Assembly (NCBI GenBank): GCA_050084515.1
Contig: CM114271.1
Span: forward strand, 5,208,001 to 5,272,000
Direction of reading: 5' to 3'
Length of the DNA: 64,000 bases
Origin: Blasia pusilla
Taxonomy: Eukaryota > Marchantiophyta > Marchantiopsida > Blasiales
Positions within the stretch are counted from its first letter, which is position 1, and the number at the start of each line of letters is the position of its first letter. The translations under genes were made by a program, and so were the position numbers. The notes under the pieces were generated by a model. That model saw only the letters and a list, made by a program, of their open reading frames with translations. It was not told the origin of the DNA and searched no databases. Positions 11,501 through 23,000 of this stretch are shown piece after piece.

Positions 11501-11724
11501 ACCTAGAGAATTATGGTTATTGCTAAGTGGGCCTCTAGCATTGGCGTCTCGAACCCGCCAGAAAAGCCCATTTGCCTGGGCACGGTGCAAAGCTATGGAG
11601 ATCCGTTGCTTCCAATAAAATATCGGAGTGGCTAGAGACAACCCATTTCTCGACTAGAGATGATAGGCGCAATCCGTAAGGAACGAGTCAAACCTCTCCC
11701 CCATAGCCCCGTACATCTCAATGG

Positions 11725-12948
11725 CTAGGGGGATAAATCTCGATGTCCATCATGAAGTCGACTATAAATGTGGGTCTTCTTGACCGACGCCGCCGCTCCT
11801 TGTAGCAATCTCCCTTGTGCCACCACTTGGGCTCGTACCGCCTCCCACATAGGATCCGTTACTACAACATCCGCTACCACCACCTCAGACTCCCGTGTCA
11901 TGTAGAGATTAGCACGGATAAGGGAATCTCGCATGGAGTAGTGCCTCTCTCTCTATACATGGAAACCACTCTCCCGAGCAATAGAGAACATAATATCTTG
12001 CACTGTATCGTGAGTGGCTATCCTCTCATCCCAACTAGACACCGTGCCAAATGCACACCAAGTGGATCCAGACTCCGGCAACACTCGCAATGTGTGGAAC
12101 CAACCACCGATGGATGGGGCAGGCCAAGTCGGAACCGCATCGCTGTAGTGTAGGTAAGTGGTGGATGCGGAAAGTTGGGATGAGAGGACGAGCCCCCACC
12201 CATGATCCTGCCCCCTTTCTGGAGCAAGAGCGAATACGGGCCCGAATCTCCATGGGGATATTCCCATCCGGCATAGTAGCTCTGAACAATGCATCAATGT
12301 GGGCTTCCATCATAGAAGATTGGAGCCTAGACTGTCGGGAGGTAACTAGGGAAGAGAGAGTGGGAAGAATTGCTATAGCCTCAATGAGTCTCTATAAGCT
12401 ATGAGTGAAGACTGAAGTGGGAACAGACCGTCCTCAACCTGGGAAACGTATTGTAAAAGTAGCGTTCTATCCCCAACCAAAAATTGGGAGCAAAGGAGGG
12501 GTGCTACAGTGGCCCAACTCCCTAAAAAAGCCAAAGACGCCACTAACTCGGTCGCTATAAGACCTACTCTACCAAAGGCAATCGGCCAAGAAGCCTGTCT
12601 ACGAGCTAACTCCCCCGCGGGGCACTCTAAGGAGCCGGGTCCTAGAAGATCCCCAAACGCCTGCATGATCTTTCTATCAAAGGATCTATATAAGGAAGAA
12701 ATATGGCTAGACGTTCACACGGTTCTACACAGATAACCAGGTCTACGAGCAAAACATGACGAGAGAATTCCATAACCTACTTGAGGGTCACCAATCCTCG
12801 TGAGATCGTCGACGTGGAGAAGATCCTTGGTAAGATCTGCCACCACAAAACTCGATACAAAGTCTTGGCTCCCGAGTGGGACTCCCAAAACGTGAAGCCC
12901 TCCAACAGGTGTCAAAAAACCGTCGGATAAATGAATATCAGCCGGCAA
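11725..12948 (-). pseudogene. Non-LTR element C-terminal region (connector, Cys/His knuckle, RLE-like tail)
   Basis: 12948-12715 reads GGLHVLGVPLGS and GYGILSSCFARRPGYLCRT, the conserved region after RT in this group. 12666-12373 continues it (PIAFGRVGLIATELVASLAFLGSW). Near 12110-12030 lies CECCRSLDPLGVHLARC, a CX2C...HX4C knuckle typical of RLE elements. After it come ATHDTVQDIMFSIARESG and, near 11890, VADVVVTDPMWEAV. The latter resembles the PD-(D/E)XK core that nicks target DNA. Frames change several times, so the gene is dead. Confidence 0.6.
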
Positions 12949-13780
12949 TCATGATGGAGACCAAGCCTTGCACTTTCCCACCTTCACCGCGAGGCCAACA
13001 CTGCGAACTGTGCTGAAAAGTGCTAAAATGTAGGAACAACCAGGTCTCCACAGCCAACAATGTGAGTAAAATCTGCCAACGAAGGGAAAATGCAACCCGG
13101 AAAAGCCTCCACCGTAGAAAGAACCTCTCGATAATGAGCCAAAGCAAACAATGCACCATCCAAGGGATCACATTCACAAGTCTCGGTAGCAGACTCCAAA
13201 ACCGTGACCTCCTCCTCAAACCTACCGTGGTGAAAATAGAGGGCGAGGGAGCCCCATAAAAATCCTGCACGAAGGGAATCAGGCTCGCAATAGGACCCCC
13301 TACGTCTCTCAGCTCCGTGAAAATAGCTGCCAAAGACACTAAGTTGAAGGCATTCTCCACATCAGCTTGGAAAACCACCCTTCCATGATGTATATCCAAA
13401 CAAGCCCTCAAACCTGAGGCTCCCGCCTCTTAACCCGCTGGCATGGCAAATCCAAACTGGTGCGGACTCAGATGTGATTGGAAAGCCTCATGGAATTGCA
13501 AAGCGATAGTGTGACTTACCAACCGCAAGAGCACCTCACCTATGGCAATCGGACAGATCCCTCCACCCTCCTTCGGCAACGCCAAAAGTTGTCCCGCTCC
13601 CAATACCTGGGCTACTGCTGTTGGCACTCTCCCTTGAGCTAGGTGAGAGGCAACCTGAAGCAACTCGAAAAAGCCGCTAGTAGAGTCCTCAGGGGGAAAG
13701 CAATCACGAAGGTGTTCGTACATCATATCAGATAATCCTACGGCTGCTATCCTAGAGGAACATCCGAGTGCCTTTTGCAA
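12938..13780 (-). pseudogene. Non-LTR reverse transcriptase, catalytic box mutated
   Basis: The first half (13780-13430) has LLALPKEGGGICPIAIGEVLLRL and QFGFAMPAG, the non-LTR RT fingers motifs. The second half (13411-12938) starts with motif A, FQADVENAFNLV, containing the first catalytic Asp. After a frameshift near 13250 the palm motif reads PSLADFTHIVG (about 13100-13065). The expected double Asp is ADF, so the catalytic second Asp is lost. A stop at 13430 separates the halves. The product would copy RNA at a nicked target site; this copy cannot. Confidence 0.72.
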
Positions 13781-13792
13781 AGAGGGAAGGGT

Positions 13793-14563
13793 CTAGGCAT
13801 AAAGTCGTGTCAGGATGGAAGTCACGTACAAAAGTTGGAATGTCCACGCTAGACGAGGATGTAGCATCCAGAGTGCGTTGGTGGTAACAGCGGAAGGAGG
13901 ACCCATATCCATAGGGTGGAGTGCATGAGCCGCTCGCGAGTACTCCCTAGCTTGTCCAAGTGTCCTACATCGTCGCAATCTGGCTGCTACAAGATCATCC
14001 ATGGGGAAACCAAGTGAAGTGCTACCTCTGGCATATGCCATGAACTCCCTCAGCACAGACTCCCAATCGCCTCCTTGAAAGCGCCGCAATCGGACCACAA
14101 CCTCTCTATGGCCAGCTTTCCATCCTTGGGTATAGCGAAGACACCATCGTGGAAGGAGAAGTAGTAGATACCATAAGAGCTCATACATAGGATCAAGCGC
14201 GTTCCTAGATAGAGGAAGGAGGAAAGTCTGGCGAAGCTCATCCCGAATGGCATGGGGGATCCTATGAAAAAACCTCGAGCAGGGTAAACGGGTCTCAAAG
14301 AGACCTGTGATGCTGCCAAGGTGGGACCTCAACCACTCCCATGCCTTGGGAGGGGGCGATGATGCATGAAGCACCGGTGAGCATCCATGATCGACAAGAG
14401 GAACCACCCATCCAAATCTATCAAAGTCAGGTAGTTTAGCCGCTAAGTGCTTCCGAATTCCTGAACGAGTGAAGAATTCGTGACAACAAGGGCATTTTGT
14501 ATCCCGACTAGATGATCCACGGGCCCCTACGTGAGGGGCCGATGCGGGTTGAGGCATGGACAC
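13793..14563 (-). pseudogene. Non-LTR element N-terminal region with C2H2-like zinc finger
   Basis: 256 residues open on the minus strand. Near the N-terminus the block CPCCHEFFTRSGIRKHLAAK resembles a C2H2/CCHH finger (CX2C, then H near the end), the kind used by RLE-type non-LTR elements to bind target DNA. The remaining 200 residues are rich in Arg, Leu and Trp (WKAGHREVVVRLRRFQGGDWE; MDDLVAARLRRCRTLGQAREYSRA). The nominal start is GTG at 14563; the first ATG is two codons in. A frameshift near 13790 separates it from the RT. Confidence 0.6.
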
Positions 14564-15418
14564 CGCTCACCAAGAAGAGAACATGACCTCCTCCATCAAA
14601 CTCGAGAGACAACCCCCGCCAGAATCCACCCCACAACCCCCATTCGAACTAGCACTAATGGTAATCGGCTCTCTTCTCGTCCACGGTAATGCTCTCCCTA
14701 GTATGAACTCTCATCTACCATCTTCACCTAGGTCTTATGGCCCAATCCTTTCCCAAAAAATGTAAAGATAGTATGGAGGTACTAATGATATGGAAAGAGA
14801 ATAGACGAAATCGAAGAAAAATAGATGGGAATAGATGTCTACCTAAGGGTGGGATAACGGAGAAAAACATGGGTCAAACGTGATCGAGAAACATGCGAGG
14901 CTACACGTTAAGGACATAGAGAAAAAGGGTGGTGTGGAAGAACAACATGAGTTGTCTTGGAAACATTCATGACATGACAACAAAATAAGACAACAAAGAG
15001 GACCCTAATAACTACATGAGAAACCCTAAAAAATCAGGAATCTAAAAAAAAAAAAATAAAACGAAAAATAATTCACTATAAGATTGACACCGTGGATCAA
15101 AACGTAGAGAAGATCGATATCTCCGTTTCAGTATAACACATGACGCCCCTCCATCCTCCTTCACTCTGTGAAAAACTCCCTCCCCACCGCCTCCTCACCG
15201 TCCCTCTGCCGCCTCCGTAGTTGCCCTCCCCGTCCCGTAACCCCAAGAGATGAGAGCTTGAACTGAGCCCGGTTCCTTCATCGCCCAACGAGGCTAGGAT
15301 CGATGATTAGACTGGACATTGTAGAGTAGTACCACACGAGGTAGATCTCTCGTGTAAGTTCTCTCTGAGGGGAAGAATACTCCACGTCCGAAGACTCACA
15401 TATGGAAGACTAGTAAGG
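14564..15418. other. Gene-free stretch
   Basis: No ORF with recognisable motifs. A/T runs occur near 15045 and a CCT/CCGCC-rich patch lies at 15145-15235. No 5' landmark of the neighbouring non-LTR element was identified. Confidence 0.4.
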
Positions 15419-15806
15419 TGCCCGCGCGATGTGCAGAAAATAAAAAAAAGGTTTAATAGCCCATAAAAGGACTAATGTTGGGGCACATAAATTCAATTTT
15501 TTCTTGCTGCCCGTAGCATATGAAACATTTTCTTGTTGTCCAGTTGCCACATGTCAAGCTGAGATGTGTTTGCAAATCAAGAATACACTCTCCCATAATA
15601 AGATAAATAAGGTGTTCGTGCGATGCACGGGAAATAAAAAAATGTTTGAAGAGTTAGTGTATAGCCTGTGAAGGGGAGGATTGATGATGCTCCACAAAAA
15701 TTCAAATTTTTTTCTTATTGCCCGTAGTATGTGAAACATTTTCTTCTTGCCTAATTGCCATGTGTCAAGTAGAGAGATGTTTGCAAATCAAGAACACACT
15801 CTCCTA
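15419..15806. repeat. Two-unit tandem duplication, about 193 bp
   Basis: The unit starting GTGCCCGCGCGATG at 15419 recurs as GTGTTCGTGCGATG at 15612. Shared blocks include TGCCCGTAG, GAAACATTTTCTT, TTTGCAAATCAAGAA and ACACTCTCC. Units differ by scattered substitutions and small indels. Confidence 0.85.
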
Positions 15807-18039
15807 TAATAACATAGATGATAAAATGAAATTAGTGGACACACGTTGAATAAACTTCAATCTTGAAAAATATGATAAAACACAAGAAAGATAGATTGAT
15901 TTTTATAATACATCTAACTTGGCTATTAATTTAAGAGAAATTTTCATATATTTTATTTTATTAATTTTTTTTCCTTATGGTGCCATGGCAGATGAGAGCA
16001 CCGTACGGCATGAAGTGGTGCAGTACGAGGGATTCGACAAGGTGTTTATTGTCACCCTGCGTGCGCATCACTTAGTGCTAAGGGTTACAGCCAAGTCGAT
16101 CATCATTGTAGATACCCTCGGCTGCCGTTTGGACCGGGAATGTAATAAGGCATAACAAATCTTCCTCGACTCAAAGAAAATTTCTTTGGTGGATAACACA
16201 TTCGACTATTCCATCAAAGGCTATGATCTCCAATGACCAGAGAAAGATTGCTTGTAGGTGACCATGCAAGAAGTTGCCCATTTTTACCTTCACGAGTATG
16301 ACCTACACTAATAGAATCAGCATTTATAGCGGATGGAATCGACTGATTATGATTGCTAAGTCTCTTATGATTACTAATTGCCTCTGAGGGATAGTGATCT
16401 GACTCAACACTCAAATGGCGTTTTAAATGATACTGACTGATGTAAGGACTATTTCAGAATGTTGGCCTCTAATTATCTGGATTATTCAAACTCTTGATAC
16501 TTATCTCAACAATTTTAGAAGTTGTTCCATATACTTCTTTGCCTATGTCTCATGATCTGAATCGGATGTCTGAGACTTTGAAATGCCACGGCTTTCAATA
16601 CATTCTTGCCATCCTGCGTAGGCCTCTTTGCAAACCACAGCTCTCATGATTTTGGGTTCCAGAGAAGCCATACAGCTGCCACATCTTGGAAGATTTTTGA
16701 ATTCTGATCTCTTTGTAATAAAATCATTTTAAAAAATGAAAAGTTTGTGATTTTTTGCTCTACTTTTTGTTCAATTTTGTAGTTCATTCATTCTATCTTG
16801 ACATTGTGAAGCAGTTTCAATGGTTGTATCTAAGCCATTGAGGTTGTGGTTTTGCAATACATGGAACATTTATCAATTATGCAGCACCTTTGCACTGGAC
16901 CCTATGAGAATGTCTCCAGTACACTGTCTCCATCAAAAAATTGTAGTTTTGATTTGAATCTGTGCTTCTCTAACTGTAGATAGTTAGAGTTGCTAGCTCT
17001 TTGAGTTTGTTTACTTTCCAAACATTTGGGTTGAGACCTGTTGCTACTTTGCAACTTTTTGAAATGATTCCATTCTCCGTGGGCAGATACCTGGGTAGTT
17101 TCCACAGCTAATGGAGGAACCTTAGGTTTCAGCTCCGATATTGTCTCCAAACATCTGACATCTGATAGCTTCTTGATGTCTCTCATGTGTTCTGGACATG
17201 TGAGTTTCGGGAATGAAATGTTTAGAATTCACCAAATGCTTTCATGATTATTCCAGCTTATTCCATGCATGACAGTTGGCATGTGCCCCTTTTGTGAGAC
17301 GTCCAACAATCTCAGGCATACATGGCCCTTAATATTTGCACGGAAGCTTGGGACTGTAGCTGGTTTGAGTTCAGTTACCTCATCAGAAAGGCAAAGGAGT
17401 GGGATTTGGATCTGCATAGTTTGGACGAGTAATATCATAAGTTAAATAATGCTAAGTTCCAAGAAATATATATGAGTTTAAAGGAAGATCTCCAATTGGA
17501 TTTCACGAGAGTTTTGGTGACTTTGAGAGACGGAACGTTTAGTTGGAGTGAGTAAGTTGATTCACTCTATAAGTAAGTCCGTCAAGAGAGGGGGAGGAGG
17601 TTACCAACATTGCCAAGGATGAGACCCTCTTACGATTGAGAAGGAAGAGAAGTCACAGATGTTAAGGATAAGCTGTAATGATAATGTACAATGATGCCAT
17701 TGGATAAATTTGTAAATAGAACGTGAAACGTAACATATTGAAGAGGATGAAAGCTTACAAGTGTGAATCATTTTTCTAGATGTGTATGTCGGGTACACTT
17801 GTTGATGGATATGTTCTCATACTCATTTGGAACTTGAGTTCCAAATGAAATATTTTGCGTTCTGTGATGAATATACGATGAACGTCAAAGATGACGGATG
17901 AATTTTCTCACAGGTTCTAGTACTTGACTCGTGAATGGTGCCACCTCTGTGCTATTAAGCTTGTCAGTTTCATTGGGGTAATGGAAGTAAACACTGATGA
18001 TTAGCGCTCACTAAAACCAAAGGTTTAGGTTTGAAGTTC
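15807..18039. other. AT-rich stretch without a recognised gene
   Basis: Short ORFs only. 15919-16155 begins with a hydrophobic N-terminus but has no sure family. At 17820-17845 there is an inverted repeat (CATTTGGAACT, TG, AGTTCCAAATG) whose core resembles the motif of the adjacent satellite. Confidence 0.4.
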
Positions 18040-19260
18040 ATCTGACTTGGTAGTGGACATTTGTTCAAAAAAAATGGAAGAATCGGAAGCTAAGTTCAAG
18101 TTATGTGGTTGGAATATAACATCCATGCTATTGGAACTATAGTTGTGAATGCCCTTGAATTCGCTCTTGAAATCCCATTCCGACACTACGAGTACTTCCG
18201 CAGGTCGATCCACTCCTTCTGTGGGCAACTGTAAGGCTAGCGCCAAGAGGATGTTCCAAATACTTGGATGATAGGCAATGGTTTGGATTTCACTTAGAAC
18301 TAGAATTCCGAATGCCTCCCAAAACCAAATTCCATCGGTAGGAGTTATGCCATAGTTGAACCAATTACTTCTGTGGGAAAATGTTTGGGACTTGCCAAGA
18401 GGAACTTTCAAATACAAGGAGGAATCTGGATGATAGCCAGTGGATCTAAGTTTGTTTGGAACTACAGTCGCGAATGCCTCCCGAAACCCCATTCCACCGG
18501 TAGAAGGTGTGTTGTTTTCTAGAACAGCTCCTTCCGTTGGCTACTGTAAGGCTATCGCAAAGAGGAATTTCCAAAATCTTGGAGGATAGGCGGTGGGTGG
18601 GATCTCATTTGGAACTAGAGTTCCGAATGCCTCTTGAAACCCGATTCCATCAGTAGGAGCTGTATGTCATTGCCAAAATACGTCCTTCCGTAGGGAATAT
18701 TTCCAAGAGGACCTTTCAAATACAAAGAGGATAGCATGTGGTTCGGAGTTCATATGGAATTAGAGTTTCCAATCGTAGTTCAATTGTCTCTTCAGATCCC
18801 ATTCTGAGCCCTTTCTAGAAGAGCTCCTTCCGCAGGCTACTATAGGGATATCGCCAAAAGGAATTTCCGGAATCTTGGAGGATAGATGGTGGGTCGGATC
18901 TCATTTGGAACAAGGACTCCGAATGCCTCCCGAAATCGAATTCCATTGGTAGGAGTTGTATATCAGTGCCAAAACAGGTCCTTATGGCATAAAATATATG
19001 GCTATTGCCAAGAGGACCTTTCAAATACAAGGAGGATAGCCAATGGGTCAAAGTCCATTTGGAACTAGAGCTTTGAATGTTTGTTTAATTGTCTCTTCAC
19101 ATCCCATTCGGAGTCATTTCCGGAATAGCTCCTTCTGTGGGCTATTCTAGGGCTATCGCCACATTGGACTTTCCAAAATCTTGGAGGATAGGCGGTGGGT
19201 CGAAACTAATTTGGAACTAGAGTTATGAATGATGTTCAATTGGCTCTAAAGATCTGATTT
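18040..19260. repeat. Satellite-like tandem array, about 145-165 bp unit, 7-8 copies
   Basis: The landmark TTGGAACTAGAGTTCCGAATGCC or a variant recurs near 18128, 18291, 18456, 18609, 18753, 18905, 19060 and 19211, a spacing of 144-165 bp. Other unit blocks are GGCTATCGCCAAGAGGA, TCTTGGAGGATAG and CCATTGGTAGGAG. Units are diverged and some are internally deleted. ORFs across it are incidental. The unit length is close to one nucleosome, as in many plant satellites. Confidence 0.85.
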
Positions 19261-21700
19261 TGTTGGATGGAGCTGATGCGATGCCGGAACAAGTCCTTTT
19301 GCGGACATGTTCCAGTTGTTGTTTGTTTTATCTTCTAGTTTTGGGAGAAGAGGAGGATTTGGGACTTGTTCTTGACTTCCTGCAACCTCATGGAAGACAA
19401 AGACTCACCAAACAAGTGGCCCCCCAACACACTGATTATACTTATTTCCATGCTATATTCATTCGGCCCAATGAATGAACCTTTGCAAAGTGTGTCCTTT
19501 CTCTAATCCATCCATGGTGGCGCGCCACATTCAAACTTTTTTCTCTTCCGTTGTATGTGGGCCGTGAATAATTTAGTTTCATAATTTGTAATGTTTGATT
19601 TCTTGCGGTCACGAGGACTTCAGCCACATCAACACTTCAATTGTGATAACTCACCATACAGTATTCCTCTTGAAGAAGATGAAGGATGGAGGCCTGACAC
19701 CACGAATGCTCGACAAAGACTTTAGACATAATTAGAACTTAAGTTCCATTTTGGAAAATTCTAAACCTAAAAGCATAACCTTCAGTCCATATTTAAATGT
19801 TGCTGAGGTGAAGGAAACCTCGTTTTTCACTTTCCCCAAACAAAGTTGACTAGGCATGGCATGTCACGGCGACCTAATTTAATTCCATGGAATGGCTATT
19901 ATACGTGCACATGTTCATTGCAGAATTGTTGATTAGTGACCCCCGTGCTTGCGAGGATTTTATCATGAATTTTTTTTCCCAAAGGACAGCTACTTGGCTC
20001 CCAATAACAACGTTTTTCCACAAATCAAGAATAAAACTTTTCTCGTGTCAGTTAACACAAGTACATCAGTGACAATATTTGAATGTCCGACCACAAGGAT
20101 GTCTCTGCAAGTTGAGTGTCAGTAAATCAATTGTAAGCCATAGCACGCCGGAGATGTCGAGCCTAATCATTCAATAAACATCAAGAACATTTTATCTCTC
20201 ATGCGTTGATCCTTGGTGGAATAAGAGAGCAAATGGAATGAGTGGAACTGTTGTTGTGAAGAGGATTGTGAATCAGATTAAACAGACTTAAATCCTCATT
20301 TTATTTGGAAGCAAAAATTTGAGGAAATTTGAAATAATGAAGGGTTTAGGAAACCCACAAATATTTTAATTTACCAAGAATGCCAAAATTGGTGTTTTAG
20401 GAGCAAACTTCTTACCACAAAGTATACAATGAACCTTTGGCACAAATGCAGAAGTAGAAGGGTTTCAATGAGAGGAGGTGGGAGGTGCATGAGGTGGTGA
20501 TGGACGACGATGAGGGGGTAAGTAGGTTGGGGAAGGAGGAGGAGGAAGAAGAGGGGAGAGAAGGGTAGAATAGATGGGAGTTGGAAGCAAGGACACAAAT
20601 AAGTATGTGAGGATGGCAAAGTAGTAGGATTCGGTAATAATGGATCAATATTAGGCTCAATAGACGAAAGGAAGAGGGGAGAAGAGGAGAATCTGGAAGA
20701 AATGTAGCGAGTGTAATGGATATATTAGTATGTAGAGAAAAATGGGGAGATCTACAATGATGAGGGGAAGCACGGGGAAAGGTTACAACATTAGGAGCGT
20801 GTGTAAAACCATATAAGCGAGTAGATGGAGTATCCAAATCCATCTCTCATGCCATAGAAGCAAAGGTGGGCAAGTCATCCAAGACAAGGGAACACATATG
20901 AAACGTGATTTTGAGAAAACATGAGGGTAACGACTTAAACAAAAGTAGTGGAATTCGTCCAAAAGACATTCAGATTAAAAGAATAAGATTAGGCAATGAT
21001 GAATTTATGATTGAAAGTTACTTTAATAAATATAAAAAGAAATTGGAAAGGAAGAATGACCTTTACGATATCAAAAGAAGTGGCTCAAGTGTCCTTAAGG
21101 AGATACCAAACGTATGTAGTGGCAAAATAGTTAGGTAAAGAGTTGAAAGAGCAAGGAAGACATTTGAGAGGACTGGACGTAAAACAAAACAGTACAAAAA
21201 AAGAAGACTACGGAGAAGAAAAAAACTAGAAAACCTACTTGGTATGAAAAGAACCAGCTAGTCAAGACGATTGAAACAAGACCAAACATGCCAAAAACCG
21301 ATATTTCAAGAGAAAATTATGAAAGAAATTGAAAACACCAAAAAAGAAGATGTGAGGAGAAAATGAACCACCCAATGATGACTATTGTGAGGGAATGAGA
21401 ATGTAATGTTGGACCCAACTCCTGTCAAAAGATCGAAAAAAAGCACGGAAAAATTTCTTAAACTGATGGCAACCCAGTATCACAATGTAAGAAGAGCATT
21501 ATGTTTCAAACTGCGTTTAAGAATCCATGAGGATATTAAGGAGAGAGTGAAGTCCAAAGAACTCTAGAAAATTCCATCTTAAATGAAAAAAAATTATCCC
21601 AAAATTCAAATTTGAGGAGATGAACAGGGGCAAATTTCTATACGCCATATCAAAACACGGAGCAAAGAGCATCCTAACCACTAATTTTGATGTTGACATA
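19261..21700. other. Gene-free stretch
   Basis: No protein family recognised on either strand. 20400-20830 is purine-rich on the plus strand (GGAGGAGGAGGAAGAAG type), which creates long but meaningless ORFs on the minus strand. 20900-21400 is A-rich. Confidence 0.4.
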
Positions 21701-23000
21701 CTCTCCACACTAGACCTCGACCAGCCCTCCCGAAAGTGAATGCGTCCACTCCGCCCCCATCGCTAAACGACCATCCTTGCAGACGGTTTGGGTTCGGGTA
21801 CACACAGCGAGAGGGCGGGAGCGAGCGAGCGAAAAACCGAATGAATGTGATCCAGGGAGCGAGCGAGCGAGCGAATGAATGAACGACAGAGTGGGGTGGA
21901 TGCGGAAGGTTGTGGGTGCGATCCATTCTTGACCGTGGATGTCCTCCAAGAGGCAAATGGGAGCTCAGATCGCGTCAACAATCGATCGAGCCTTCCCCAC
22001 ACACGAAAAGCAGACACAGAGAGATTGGGGCGTGGCACGGGCATGTTCCTGTCGTTCGATCACGCGTAGAGCGATGTCCCATTTGGACGCCAGCGAAGGC
22101 GTGGACACTCGGCGGGGGCAGCTGGACGCGGCGGTCCCATCTCCAACCTCAAAATCCGAGGGGAGTAAAATCCCTCGCAGGATTTTGTGCTGCTCTGTCG
22201 CGAGGTATGTATGTATGTGCGTATGTACTTCGCGGTAAGGCTCGGGGAAGGAGGAGGTCTGGACCCGGTTTGTACACATGGGAGGAAAAGGTATCGGCGT
22301 ATCAAAGGATCGCGAGCCCCGAGGAGAACGGACTGGCGAGGCTATGGTGACTCCCGGGGCACAAGCGGACGGGATGAAATAATTCAGGTGCAGCGGCATC
22401 ATCGTCCTCGAGCCCTGACACGACATGGGCAGTCTGAAATCTGTAGCGGGGGGGGGGGAGGATGAGGAGGTTACTTCCTTAATGGGGCTCCGTCGGGGCC
22501 CACAGGAACCCGAGTGGAGTCAATCTAGGATCACATTCAGCTACCAGGAGCAGCAGTTGCGCCGCTTAATAATCCGAGCTATTCACCACAGAGCGCATCC
22601 GCTCTCGACTCTCAACAACCAGCGGCAGTAAGTGTGACCCGCGCTTCCGAAGGGAGCCGAGCCCGCTCTCCGAGAGATGCAAGGAGGCCGACGTTCCACA
22701 ACAGCTAGCGAATTGATAACAGGAAAGGCGTCCGGCTCTTGACTACTTAGCGACTCGCTCGTCCATCGCTACCAACCTCGGAAGGCTTCTTCCTGCACCG
22801 CCCCTGTGCGCAGAAGCATGTCGCCACCGGCCGACACCGTCGCGATTGCGCCTCTCGCGCAGGAGTACTCCCGTTCTGGAAGTGTGTCGGAGGAGCCATG
22901 AGTTAAGTCGAGCATCTGCGGCATCATAAAGGACCTCTCAGTACGCGCCCCGCAGGAGTGATCGGCGTCACGCGTCGTGTATCGACGGGGCCGCTAAAAG
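21701..23000. other. GC-richer stretch with short tandem repeats
   Basis: Contains (GAGC)n and (GAAT)n runs at 21810-21885, (GTAT)n near 22205-22225 and a G-run at 22447-22457. Several overlapping ORFs exist on both strands, none with a recognisable domain. It lies downstream of the RLT exons and could hold introns or later exons of that gene. Confidence 0.4.

Larger units (their letters stand above)
11500..14563 (-). mobile_element. Degenerate non-LTR retroelement with C2H2 finger and RLE-type C-terminus
   Basis: Read on the minus strand, the pieces form one ORF broken by frameshifts: zinc finger, long N-terminal region, RT, thumb/connector, a Cys/His knuckle, and a restriction-like-endonuclease-like tail. 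This order fits R2/CRE-like non-LTR elements with an RLE rather than APE endonuclease. Similar RT proteins occur in green algae and bryophytes (recollection, not searched). The 3' limit is uncertain; recognisable coding fades near 11500. No poly(A) tail or target-site duplication could be defined. Confidence 0.7.

Noticed and set aside
15919-16240. ORF with hydrophobic N-terminus and a stretch like the HW.L.V....I.I.D(S/T)L block of Ulp1-type peptidases
   Set aside because: Only one short block fits, stops follow at once and the catalytic Cys region is not convincing.
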